Origin: an uncultured Chlorobiaceae bacterium | Lineage (GTDB): Bacteria; Bacteroidota; Chlorobiia; Chlorobiales; Chlorobiaceae | DNA length: 64,000 nucleotides | Reading direction: 5' to 3' | Assembly (NCBI GenBank): GCA_903994455.1 | Contig: CAJEXI010000003.1 | Coordinates: forward strand, 100,671-164,670 | Notes under the pieces: model-generated | The model's input: the letters and a program-made list of their open reading frames with translations, nothing else | Told to the model about the DNA's origin: nothing | Database searches by the model: none | In this document: in pieces, positions 17,305 to 25,510 of the stretch | Numbering within the stretch: the stretch's first letter is position 1 | Layout of the letters: every line of letters starts with the position of its first letter | Translations under genes and position numbers: made by a program

Positions 17305-17517
17305 CTAACTATCCTGCGTTTCGATATTACGGTGCCTATAATCTTTATTACTTCGTCTCACTATAATATGCGAAGAGCCCTCCGGTTCAATGAATGGGCG
17401 GAGTTCTTGACGTAACGCTTTTTCAGTGACCAAATCAACGCTGCAACCCAGGAGATCTTCAAGGGAAAAAAGCACACCAAAATAACGGGTTGAGGTTGCT
17501 GCTCCGTCAAAAGCCAC
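17305..17517 (-). pseudogene. MNT-type nucleotidyltransferase fragment
   Basis: On the minus strand, FSLEDLLGCSVDLVTEKALR followed by QELRPFIE matches the C-terminal half of MntA-like nucleotidyltransferase antitoxins of HEPN/MNT pairs. The N-terminal catalytic GSxxxGxxxxxSDxD part is absent, and the sequence after ELRPFIE diverges, so the gene is broken. No intact HEPN partner is visible. This relic is the main content of the 17204-17608 gap. Confidence 0.5.
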
Positions 17518-17608
17518 TTTAGGTGTCAGAAGAGGAAATAATTCTGGATTGAGTTAGTGACGTAACTTGTTGATTCGTTACATTCAGAAGAATAGATACC
17601 AATGTATT

Positions 17609-20600
17609 ATGACAGACAAAAAATTAAGAATTCTTGTTGCTTCTCCCGGTGATGTTGAGAGTGAGCGGAAGATTGTTGAGGAGCTGATTGAGGATTGGAA
17701 CATCCGCAACAGCGCTGATCGTCAGATAATGCTCGAAGCGGTGCTCTGGGAAAAACATGCAGCATCAGAAAACAGAGGGAAGGGGGATGGCCCGCAGGAG
17801 GTGATTACTCGCCAGATTGTGGATGATTGCGATTGCGCTATCGGCATTTTTTGGAACCGCATCGGAACTCCGACCCGGATTGCTGCCGGCGGAGCGGTTG
17901 AAGAGGTGCAGAGAATGCTCACCGTTCTGAAACGTCCTGTTATGCTCTATTTTTCGAATCTCCCGACAGCCCGCAACAAAGTTGATAAAGAACAGGAGGC
18001 AAAGCTTGATGAGTTCAGGGCATTGATGAAAAAAGATGGGTTGGTATGGGAGTATGGCAATCGGGCGACTTTCCGAAAACTGCTTGCTCGCCACCTTGAC
18101 AAAAATATACGCGAATGGTTCTGTACCCTCGGCGCTCCACCATCCAAACAGCCGATTCCAGCAGATGAAGTGTTGCGCCGCTATCATGCAGCGATCAAGG
18201 AAGAGCTGGGCTCTATCCGTATGCTTGGCCTGCCGGGCGTTGAGAGCGTCAAGGTCAACCTGAATGACGACACCTTTGTGCCGCTTCGCCTTTCCGACAG
18301 GCATGAGAGCGGCTTTCATCCACGGAAACAGGATATGCTTCAGGGGCGAGATGGAGCTGATGATATGCTCAACCCAGACGAGGTGATGCAACGTGCCTTC
18401 AAAAAGCGCCGAATGCTGCTCGTTATCGGCGATCCGGGTTCAGGCAAAACGACCCTGATCAAATATTATGCCTTGTGTGCCCTTGAGGATGATCACTTCA
18501 AAAGGCTCGGCTTTCTGGCTCCGGTCAGCGTTTTTTATCTGCCATTGCGCGACCTTGTCCGTCATGAAAAAGGTCACTACGACACACTGCCAGCCAATTT
18601 TTCTCACTGGTCTGAAAAGCACCACCAGCCCATTGATGCGACCTTATTCGATGAGTGGCTTCGCAATGGAACATCCCTCATTTTACTTGACGGTCTTGAC
18701 GAAATCAGCAACACGCAAGATCGAATCGAGGTGTGCCAGTGGATTGATGCGGCCTTGCATACCTTCATCACAGCACGTTTTGTGGTCACATCAAGGGCGA
18801 CAGGCTATCGCAAAGATGAGGGCATTGAGCTTGCGGCCGATTACGAGCGGGCCGATGTTCAGGATTTTACGGTGGAGCAGCAGGAGCGATTTTTGAAAAA
18901 CTGGTTCACCGCAGCCTTTTTGAAAGAGCCTTGTCCAAAAGATGGTGATGAAACGGAGTGGGTGCGCCTGCAATGTGCGGAAGCCGAAGAGCGCACCAAA
19001 AAGATGGTTGCCCATCTGAAGGAGGAGAAGAACAAGGGGCTGCGCCAACTTGCCGCCATACCGATGATCCTGCAAATTATGGCAATTCTCTGGAAGGATC
19101 GGGACTATATGCCGGAGAGCCGGGTCAAGCTCTATGAGGCATCGCTCGACTACCTGCTCGAATTTCGCGACAAGCGTCGGGGAATTATTCCACCTCTTTC
19201 GGCAGCGCGTGCCCGGCAGGTGCTTGCTCCGATCTCCCTCTGGATGCAGGAAAAGCTCAAAAAAGATGAGGCTCTTGGCAGAGAGATGCACAAAAAGATA
19301 GGGGAGCAACTCGACAAACAGGATAAGCCGCCCTCGGTTGAGGATTTTTGCGACTATCTGGTCAAACGGGCAGGCTTGCTGGTGGAGACGGGAGCTCACG
19401 ACTATCTTTTCCGCCATAAATCATTCCGCGAATATCTGGCAGGAGTTCAGCTCGTCACCAAAGTGCGTTCAACCAGGTATATCGGAAACCTGATTACGGG
19501 CTTTGGCCAGGACTGGTGGGACGAGCCGGTCCGCTTTTTTATGGCGCAGGGAGACGAAGAGATCTTCAACCTCTTTATGAAAAAGCTCTTTGACTCACCC
19601 GTCAGCGACCAGTTTAACCAGAAGCAGCAGTTGCTGTTGCAGACCATTATTGAGGAAGCGCCGCTGAAAAAAGTTGATGCACTCTGCAAGAAACTGCTTG
19701 ACTCTGCAACTACTGCAGGCCGCCAGCGGGTGATTATCGACTGCCTCAAAGCTATCGGCAAACCGGCAGCACTTGATGCTTTGAAGAAGTTCACTTATGA
19801 GGGTCTCGCAAAAAACAGGGATGTTGCCGACAGGACCGAAGAGGTCTTTTTCGCTCTGGGAGGCCAACTCTCTCTTGTTCAATCAGAAAAGAGTGTCAGC
19901 GGAAAAACGGCCTCATACCGCAACCCGAATGAAGAGAATGCCGAGTATATCCTGATACCGGGTGGAAACTACCGGTATTCAGTGACAGAGGAAATTATTG
20001 ATGTGCCTGATGTTTACTTTGCTAAATATCCGGTAACCAACAAGCTTTACCGTTCATTCATTGCTTGGCTGGCGGCAAAAGAGGCACCTGGGTTGCGTTC
20101 AGCATTCATTGCTGAACTGAACTCCATTGCAAAGAGTGACAAATGGGGGAAGGAGTTTGGCGATTATCTCAAAAAGGGCAACGACAACCTTGCCAGTCAC
20201 TTTCGTTCACGGTTTGATGAAGATCGCAAATTTGATGGAGAGGATCAGCCAGTCGTTGGTGTCACCTGGTATGCCGCTCGCGCCTATGCTTTATGGCTTT
20301 CGATGCTTGAGGGAGAGAGGAATCGTTATCGTCTTCCGAATGAACAGGAGTGGGAGTGGGCCGCAGGTGGAAGGCAGGGGACAACAGGTGAGAAAGTACG
20401 CCCCTATCCATGGAAGGAAGAGAAGGGCGAGCCAAGCTCAACGTTGGCTAACTATAACAATAATATAGGAGCAACAACCCCTGTCAGCAATTATCCTGAA
20501 GGCGCTACGCCTGAAGGGTTGTATGATATGGCGGGTAATGTATGGGAGTGGATGGAGAACTGGTATGATAACGATGAATATTGGGGCGCACAGCGAGGCG

Positions 20601-20737
20601 ATGCGTATTATAGCAGTAATGCTGATGCTCTGCGCTGCTCCTCCCGGATCATCAACAATCCGAGGCTCTACGACTACAATGTTGGTTTTCGAGTGATTCG
20701 TTCCAGTCTTTTTCTTCCTGAACATCTGATCCCCTGA
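17609..20737 (+). CDS. NACHT NTPase with N-terminal DUF4062 domain and DGR-diversified FGE domain (receptor 4)
   Basis: About 1042 residues from the ATG at 17609; an in-frame TTG at 17567 is less likely. The N-terminus KLRILVASPGDVESERKIVE is a textbook DUF4062 start, continuing to CDCAIGIFWNRIGTPT. DUF4062 is a Rossmann-like domain frequent at the N-terminus of STAND proteins (family knowledge). NACHT: GDPGSGKTT (~274), LILLDGLDEISN, VVTSRATGYRKDEG, FRHKSFREYLAG. FGE: VYFAKYPVTNKLYRSF, RLPNEQEWEWAAGG, YDMAGNVWEWMEN, then QRGDAYYSS, where the usual RGGA reads RGDA. VR4 closes the protein. Confidence 0.9.
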   Translation: MTDKKLRILVASPGDVESERKIVEELIEDWNIRNSADRQIMLEAVLWEKHAASENRGKGDGPQEVITRQIVDDCDCAIGIFWNRIGTPTRIAAGGAVEEVQRMLTVLKRPVMLYFSNLPTARNKVDKEQEAKLDEFRALMKKDGLVWEYGNRATFRKLLARHLDKNIREWFCTLGAPPSKQPIPADEVLRRYHAAIKEELGSIRMLGLPGVESVKVNLNDDTFVPLRLSDRHESGFHPRKQDMLQGRDGADDMLNPDEVMQRAFKKRRMLLVIGDPGSGKTTLIKYYALCALEDDHFKRLGFLAPVSVFYLPLRDLVRHEKGHYDTLPANFSHWSEKHHQPIDATLFDEWLRNGTSLILLDGLDEISNTQDRIEVCQWIDAALHTFITARFVVTSRATGYRKDEGIELAADYERADVQDFTVEQQERFLKNWFTAAFLKEPCPKDGDETEWVRLQCAEAEERTKKMVAHLKEEKNKGLRQLAAIPMILQIMAILWKDRDYMPESRVKLYEASLDYLLEFRDKRRGIIPPLSAARARQVLAPISLWMQEKLKKDEALGREMHKKIGEQLDKQDKPPSVEDFCDYLVKRAGLLVETGAHDYLFRHKSFREYLAGVQLVTKVRSTRYIGNLITGFGQDWWDEPVRFFMAQGDEEIFNLFMKKLFDSPVSDQFNQKQQLLLQTIIEEAPLKKVDALCKKLLDSATTAGRQRVIIDCLKAIGKPAALDALKKFTYEGLAKNRDVADRTEEVFFALGGQLSLVQSEKSVSGKTASYRNPNEENAEYILIPGGNYRYSVTEEIIDVPDVYFAKYPVTNKLYRSFIAWLAAKEAPGLRSAFIAELNSIAKSDKWGKEFGDYLKKGNDNLASHFRSRFDEDRKFDGEDQPVVGVTWYAARAYALWLSMLEGERNRYRLPNEQEWEWAAGGRQGTTGEKVRPYPWKEEKGEPSSTLANYNNNIGATTPVSNYPEGATPEGLYDMAGNVWEWMENWYDNDEYWGAQRGDAYYSSNADALRCSSRIINNPRLYDYNVGFRVIRSSLFLPEHLIP
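20621..20705 (+). repeat. DGR variable repeat VR4
   Basis: Core codons ATC ATC AAC AAT, CCG AGG, CTC TAC GAC TAC AAT (IINN-PR-LYDYN). All changes are at TR adenines. It lies ~8.7 kb downstream of the TR and is followed directly by the duplicate avd fragment. Confidence 0.92.
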
Positions 20738-20875
20738 TATCTGGAACTCTGAAAAAAGAAGCTCACTTGACAAAGAAGAACTGACAAGGAGAGGCTAGAA
20801 AATTTTTTTGTGCAAGGCCGCTCAGCCGGCGGTACTTGTCCACAAACCACTGAATACTGACAACTGATTACTCCC

Positions 20876-21088
20876 ATGCCAAATCACGCAATGCTGATCG
20901 TCAAAAAGGCCTTCGATTTTTCGAAATGGCTGCTGAACCACACCGGTAAATTTCCGAAAAGCTTTCGCTTCAGCATTGCGGTGCGGCTCGAAAACAGCGT
21001 GCTTGAATTCACCGAGCTTGTTGCGGTGGCCAATATGCGGGGCAACAAGCTTCCATCGTTGCATCCTGATTTCCCGGGAGAAATATAA
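20876..21088 (+). pseudogene. Truncated duplicate of avd
   Basis: The first 63 codons match avd at 11364 almost exactly (one early E-to-A change); then the sequence leaves homology after NKLPSLH and stops within 8 codons. The ~60 bases upstream (GCCGCTCAGCCGG, CTTGTCCACAAACCACTGAA) also match. Loss of the last helices should abolish the Avd bundle. It is part of a second, gutted DGR cassette. Confidence 0.85.
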
Positions 21089-21181
21089 CGATGAAAGAAA
21101 TATCTTTATAAAATAAAATACTTTAAAATATATTTATCCCTGATTTTCAAGAGAATGCAAGTTGTAATTATAACTATTTTC

Positions 21182-21205
21182 CCGAGCTCGGCGTTCCCGG
21201 GTATA
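21182..21205. repeat. Intergenic palindromic repeat
   Basis: CCGAGCTCGG followed by CGTTCCCGGG, then a downstream CCGAATAACCTATAATTCAT block that also follows the palindrome at 46901 (CCGAATAACCTGTAATTCA). The element sits at the junction where the duplicate avd loses homology, so it may have been involved in the rearrangement. Confidence 0.5.
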
Positions 21206-21300
21206 AGCTCAAAGATTGCAATACATCCTTACCGAATAACCTATAATTCATGGAATTAGAAACATTGCTGTGCTGTTTGGCGCTTCCTCGTTATAATATT

Positions 21301-21420
21301 ATCGGGAAATCAGGGAGTAAGCCATTGAAAGAGCGGCCTGTTTTTTTTTGCCTCTGGGTGGTTTGGCCATGCGTGGGATCCCGGTGCAAAAGATAAAACC
21401 ACTTGAATGAGTAACGCGAT
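21301..21420 (+). other. Scar of deleted TR-RT region in the duplicate DGR cassette
   Basis: Short blocks match the intact cassette in order: GAAAGAGCGGCCTGTTTTTT (near 12045), then GGGTGGTTTGGCCATGCG (RT 3' end, ~13030), then CCGGTGCAAAAGATAAAACC leading into DUF2442 (~13238). TR and almost the whole RT are missing. With the avd stub this accounts for 21088-21420. Confidence 0.75.
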
Positions 21421-21690
21421 ATGAATAAAGTGATTAAAGCTACTCCACTGCCTGGTGGCTATGTACAGGTTTATTTACAGGATGGTCGATGTGGCGAGTT
21501 TGATGTCAATCCATATATGACTTCTGACTTTTTTTTACCGTTGAAAAATGAAGCCTATTTTCAAAAGGTGGCTTTGTTTTTTTCCGGTATCGGTTGGCCA
21601 GATGGGCAAGACCTGGGGCCCGACACGGTGGCGGCCCATTTAAGAGTTAGCCAATCACGGTATCCTGCAAACTTCCCAACAAGCACATGA
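21421..21690 (+). CDS. DUF2442 protein (copy B)
   Basis: 89 residues, differing from copy A at 13278 essentially only at the C-terminal end (NFPTST against NIPTSA). Same DUF2442 features and same upstream stub of DUF4160. It is the 3' end of the duplicated DGR cassette. Whether it is expressed is unknown. Confidence 0.65.
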   Translation: MNKVIKATPLPGGYVQVYLQDGRCGEFDVNPYMTSDFFLPLKNEAYFQKVALFFSGIGWPDGQDLGPDTVAAHLRVSQSRYPANFPTST

Positions 21691-21749
21691 TCGACGGCGT
21701 TGGGCGGTAAAATCTCATCGACCTCAAGGAGATCAAGAATCCCGTGCAT

Positions 21750-21899
21750 ATGTTGTCAATCGACCGGGAGCTTTACAACTCGGTGGACAAAGTCGATTCT
21801 GTGGCGATCAGCCTTGGTGCTGTTGTCCTTCCCGATAAGAAAGGCAAAAAGAAGAGAAAGAACTTTCTTGAAGAAATCTCCGCTGTTTTAGTAACTTGA
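21750..21899 (+). CDS. Small hypothetical ORF or gene fragment
   Basis: A 49-codon frame with composition like real protein (LSIDRELYNSVDKVDSVAIS and a lysine-rich KKGKKKRKNF). There is no family I recognise and no clear ribosome-binding site. It starts where homology to the 13560 region ends, so it may be the tail of a larger lost gene. Otherwise 21691-22062 holds nothing recognisable. Confidence 0.25.
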   Translation: MLSIDRELYNSVDKVDSVAISLGAVVLPDKKGKKKRKNFLEEISAVLVT

Positions 21900-22062
21900 A
21901 ACCTGACCATGAACTGTTGAACCATGATAGATGATCACCAGCACAGAATTACGTAAACACATTGGCAAAGAACCGAATTTTTCAGGACGGCAACCATTAC
22001 GCGAATCTCTGCAAATCCCTCTTTATTGAGTATACAGAACGGTACAATCAAAATTTTATACC

Positions 22063-22287
22063 ATGACAGCTATTGTTATTGATGTCGATGAAAAGGTTGC
22101 ACAGACTTTTTCTGAAGTACCTGCCGATAAAAAATACAAGCTTCAGCTCTTGTTGACGTTGCGTTTGCAGGAATTAATGTCAACTCCTGAACGATCTCTC
22201 ATGGACATTATGGATGACATTGGTCACGATTCGGCGGTACAGGGTATGACACCAGAACTTTTGGCATCATTACTCAATGAAAAATAA
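22063..22287 (+). CDS. Small antitoxin-like hypothetical protein
   Basis: 74 residues, acidic and helical (MTAIVIDVDEKVAQTFSEVP, KYKLQLLLTLRLQELM), resembling small addiction-module antitoxins in size and composition. A 22-codon frame overlapping its end (from the ATG near 22277) could be the stub of a lost toxin. Assignment is by appearance and context only. Confidence 0.35.
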   Translation: MTAIVIDVDEKVAQTFSEVPADKKYKLQLLLTLRLQELMSTPERSLMDIMDDIGHDSAVQGMTPELLASLLNEK

Positions 22288-22437
22288 AATTTGTGCTGTT
22301 ATTGATCTCCCTATGAATCCAGATACTGTTACCGTATTGGCTTGACTTCCTCAGAGAAATTGCCGTTGGCAAAAGGTCTTTGGGATAATCTGGCTGACCT
22401 ACCAGCAGGAGATCCTCTCTTCTGTTTCTCTTCACGC

Positions 22438-22496
22438 CCGATTATACTATATTCACTTACGCATCTTTTTACCTCGTCATCCACAACACCTGTGCT
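22438..22496 (+). promoter_or_regulatory. Duplicated leader/promoter region of receptor 5
   Basis: Nearly identical to 13678-13734: GATTATACTATATTCACTTA, then CTTACGCATCTTTTTACC, up to the coding start. It contains a TATACT -10-like element. Confidence 0.35.
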
Positions 22497-22538
22497 ATGG
22501 CTTTTTCTTGCTCGCCTGTTTCGGAATCAGTGAAGTGC

Positions 22539-25379
22539 ATGAGCCGCATGAGCAGAATGCTCTTGCTTGCTCTTGCTTTTTTGGCAGGTGCTGGCGGTAC
22601 TGCATGGGCAAAGGAAGCGGTTGTGCTGCAACAGGGCGTTGAGGTTCCCAAGGAGCCAAAGCCAGAAAAACAAAAGCCGGCGTGGCTTGATTATATGCCA
22701 GTGGCTACTGTTTTGCTTGGTATTACATCAGTAATCATCATTCTTTATCAGAGAAAGAGAAGAATAAAAGACGAGTTAGAAAAAAAAGAGGCACTTTCAG
22801 CCGCAGACCGGAAAAGGGAACAAGAGCAAAAAGATGCAGAGAATAAAAAGTACGCAGAGCGCTACCAGTCAGCCCTTGCAACGGAACTCGACAAAAGCAA
22901 TCTTCCTGCATCAAATGCTCTCGACAGCTTTTCCGTAAAACTGACCGACACCTTTGTTTCGCTCAGCCTTTCAGAGACCTGGAAGAGCGACACAAAATTT
23001 ATCCCTGCGAAAAGGCCGGAGCAGTCAAAAGAAAATCACCATATCCGAACACCAGAAGAGGTGATGGGGCTGGTTTTTAATAATTTTCCACTGATGCTTG
23101 TCATTGGTGATCCGGGTTCAGGCAAAACAACCCTGCTGAGGCATTACGCCCTGACCTGTTTGAAAAAAGATGGTAACAAGCAAGATGGTTATAAAATGCT
23201 TGGCTTCACTGAACCAGTGATGGTCTTTTATCTGGCGTTGCGTGAACTGAAAAAGAGCGCTTCCGGCTATGAATCCCTTGCTGACAACCTCTTTGCCTGG
23301 TCTGAAGATCATCAGCTCGGAATACCAAAAGCTCTCTTTTTCAACTGGTTGCACGATCAAAAAACATTGCTATTGCTCGACGGGCTGGATGAAATCAGCA
23401 ATGTTGACGACAGAATCAAGGTGTGCAAGTGGATTGACCAGACCTCTGCAGGGCTTGCGAAGGCGCGTGTTGTTGTAACTTCACGTACAACCGGATACCG
23501 GAAGGGAGATGGAATTGAGATTGAGACTAGGCATGTTAGGGCAGATATCATGGAGTTTTCATCGGAGCAGCAGGCAACATTTTTAAAGAGATGGTTTAAC
23601 GCTGCATTGTTGCGCGATCATCCTCTTGATGCCGCAACTCAGCAAGAGCAGATAAAGAGTGATGCCCTTAAAAAAGCAGAGACCATTATTGCCTATTTGG
23701 CCAAAGAGGAGAACAAAAGCTTGCAGGCATTGGCTGGCGTGCCTTTGCTGTTGCAGATCATGGCAACACTCTGGAAGGATCGCCAGTATCTGCCGGGAAG
23801 CCGTGTAAAGTTATACGATGCGGCCTTGGACTACATGCTCGATTATCGTGATCGGCAAAAAAATATTGAGCCATTGCTTCCCGCTGACAAAGCAAGGAGA
23901 GTGCTGACTCCTCTCTCTCTCTGGATGCAGGAGGAGTTGAAAAAGGATGAAGCCCCCAGAGCTGAAGTGCAGGCAAGAATGCAGGAGAAGTTGCAAACCC
24001 AGCAAACCCCCCCTTCCGCAGAGGAGTTTTGCAAAAATCTTGTCGAACGGGCAGGCTTGCTGGTGGAGTATGGCGACACAGAGTATGTGTTTCGCCATAA
24101 ATCATTCCGCGAGTTTATGGCAGGCGTTCAGCTCAAGGAAGATTGTCCTTACGATCGCCTCAACGCGCTTGTCACCCATTTTGGTGACGACTGGTGGGAA
24201 GAGCCGCTTCGATTTTTTATCGGGCAGGTGGATGACAAAGTTTTTGATCTCTTCATGCAAAAGCTCTTTGATTCACCGGTCACGGAGACATTGACGACAA
24301 AGAAGCAGGATTTGCTGGCAACTCTTATGAAGGAAGCCCTTGAAACAAAGAGCGATGCGTTACAGGCAAAGCTGCTCGACCCTAAAACCACTCCAAATCG
24401 GCAGCGGTATCTTATGGATTGTCTGAAAACCATTGGCACAGGGAACCGGTCAGCAATTGATGTTGTCAGCAAATTTGCAGAATCGGGAATTACGGACAAT
24501 GTTGATATCCTGCGTTATGCCGCTGAAATTACTCGAAAGCAAGTGCAGCCAGAGACGCGTTCTGATGTTGAAAAGGGAGTTTCGGGGTTAGTCATGGATA
24601 AGCTTGGTGCGCAATACATCCTGATCAAGGGAGGAACCTTCAGATTCTCCTTGACGAAGCAGAAGGAAACTGTTCCAGACCTCTACGTTGCAAAATACAC
24701 GGTGACCAATCAGCACTATCGTCGGTTTATTAGCTATCTGGAGTCTCAAGAGAAAGAGTTTGAACGTATTGTCTCTGTCAAAGAGTATAAAAAGCGCTTG
24801 AATGCAACGGCAAAAGGTATAAAGGGATTTGGCGACTATCTTCAGCAAGGGAAAGAGTTGGCGACCCTTTTTCGCTCAGGCTATGATGACAACAAAAAAT
24901 TCAACAAGGATGATCAGCCAGTTGTCTGGGTAAGCTGGTATGGTGCGAGTGCTTATTGCCTCTGGCTTTCATTGCTGGAGGGTAATGCTCTTTATCGCTT
25001 GCCCACAGAAAAGGAGTGGGAATATGCCGCAGGAGGAAGAGAGAGCAGGACGTTTCCCTGGGGTGAGGAAGAGCCGTCACCGAACCGTGCCAATTTCAAT
25101 GAAAATGAGGGCACAACCACACCGGTAGGTCGTTATCCTGAGGGCGCGACACCGGAAGGGTTGTATGATATGGCTGGTAACGTGTGGGAGTGGATGGAAG
25201 ATTTTTATGATAAAGATAAAAACTGGCGTTCAATACGGGGCGGCGCGTATTATGAGAGTAATGCTGATGCTCTGCGCTGCTCCTCCCGGCTCAACCACAT
25301 TCCGAGGAGCAGCGACGGCGATGTTGGTTTTCGAGTGATTCGTTCCAGTCTTTTTCTTCCTGAAAATCTGATCCCCTGA
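22539..25379 (+). CDS. Membrane-anchored NACHT NTPase with DGR-diversified FGE domain (receptor 5)
   Basis: About 946 residues from the ATG at 22539 (frame open from 22497), with a signal peptide (MSRMSRMLLLALAFLAGAGG, AWA-KE), a proline-rich linker and a transmembrane helix (YMPVATVLLGITSVIIILY) followed by RKRRIKDELEKKE and a charged coiled-coil-like stretch. NACHT: GDPGSGKTT (~190), LLLLDGLDEISN, VVTSRTTGYRKGD, FRHKSFREFMAG. FGE: LYVAKYTVTNQHYRRF, LPTEKEWEYAAGG, YDMAGNVWEWMED. VR5 is at the end. Sister of receptor 3; the leader and the DUF2442 gene upstream were duplicated with it. Confidence 0.9.
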   Translation: MSRMSRMLLLALAFLAGAGGTAWAKEAVVLQQGVEVPKEPKPEKQKPAWLDYMPVATVLLGITSVIIILYQRKRRIKDELEKKEALSAADRKREQEQKDAENKKYAERYQSALATELDKSNLPASNALDSFSVKLTDTFVSLSLSETWKSDTKFIPAKRPEQSKENHHIRTPEEVMGLVFNNFPLMLVIGDPGSGKTTLLRHYALTCLKKDGNKQDGYKMLGFTEPVMVFYLALRELKKSASGYESLADNLFAWSEDHQLGIPKALFFNWLHDQKTLLLLDGLDEISNVDDRIKVCKWIDQTSAGLAKARVVVTSRTTGYRKGDGIEIETRHVRADIMEFSSEQQATFLKRWFNAALLRDHPLDAATQQEQIKSDALKKAETIIAYLAKEENKSLQALAGVPLLLQIMATLWKDRQYLPGSRVKLYDAALDYMLDYRDRQKNIEPLLPADKARRVLTPLSLWMQEELKKDEAPRAEVQARMQEKLQTQQTPPSAEEFCKNLVERAGLLVEYGDTEYVFRHKSFREFMAGVQLKEDCPYDRLNALVTHFGDDWWEEPLRFFIGQVDDKVFDLFMQKLFDSPVTETLTTKKQDLLATLMKEALETKSDALQAKLLDPKTTPNRQRYLMDCLKTIGTGNRSAIDVVSKFAESGITDNVDILRYAAEITRKQVQPETRSDVEKGVSGLVMDKLGAQYILIKGGTFRFSLTKQKETVPDLYVAKYTVTNQHYRRFISYLESQEKEFERIVSVKEYKKRLNATAKGIKGFGDYLQQGKELATLFRSGYDDNKKFNKDDQPVVWVSWYGASAYCLWLSLLEGNALYRLPTEKEWEYAAGGRESRTFPWGEEEPSPNRANFNENEGTTTPVGRYPEGATPEGLYDMAGNVWEWMEDFYDKDKNWRSIRGGAYYESNADALRCSSRLNHIPRSSDGDVGFRVIRSSLFLPENLIP
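25263..25347 (+). repeat. DGR variable repeat VR5
   Basis: Core codons CTC AAC CAC ATT, CCG AGG, AGC AGC GAC GGC GAT (LNHI-PR-SSDGD). All changes are at TR adenines. It is the only VR whose first codon after CCGAGG is AGC instead of CTC. It lies ~13.4 kb from the TR. Confidence 0.92.
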
Positions 25380-25510
25380 TATCTGGAACTCTGAAAAAAG
25401 AAGCTCACTCGACAAAGAAGAACCAACAGGGGGAGGCTAGAAAATTTTTTTTGACCCGATGCGCTCTCGAATAATCTCCCGACAGGGGTGAATAAAGAAG
25501 AAAATATGTT

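Noticed and set aside
477..25379. FGE-sulfatase domains considered as active sulfatase-maturing enzymes
   Set aside because: The catalytic cysteine pair expected between RGGxY and the CxxR segment is absent (one shared cysteine, in LRCSSR, lies at the non-catalytic position), there are no sulfatases nearby, and the substrate loop is the DGR-variable segment.
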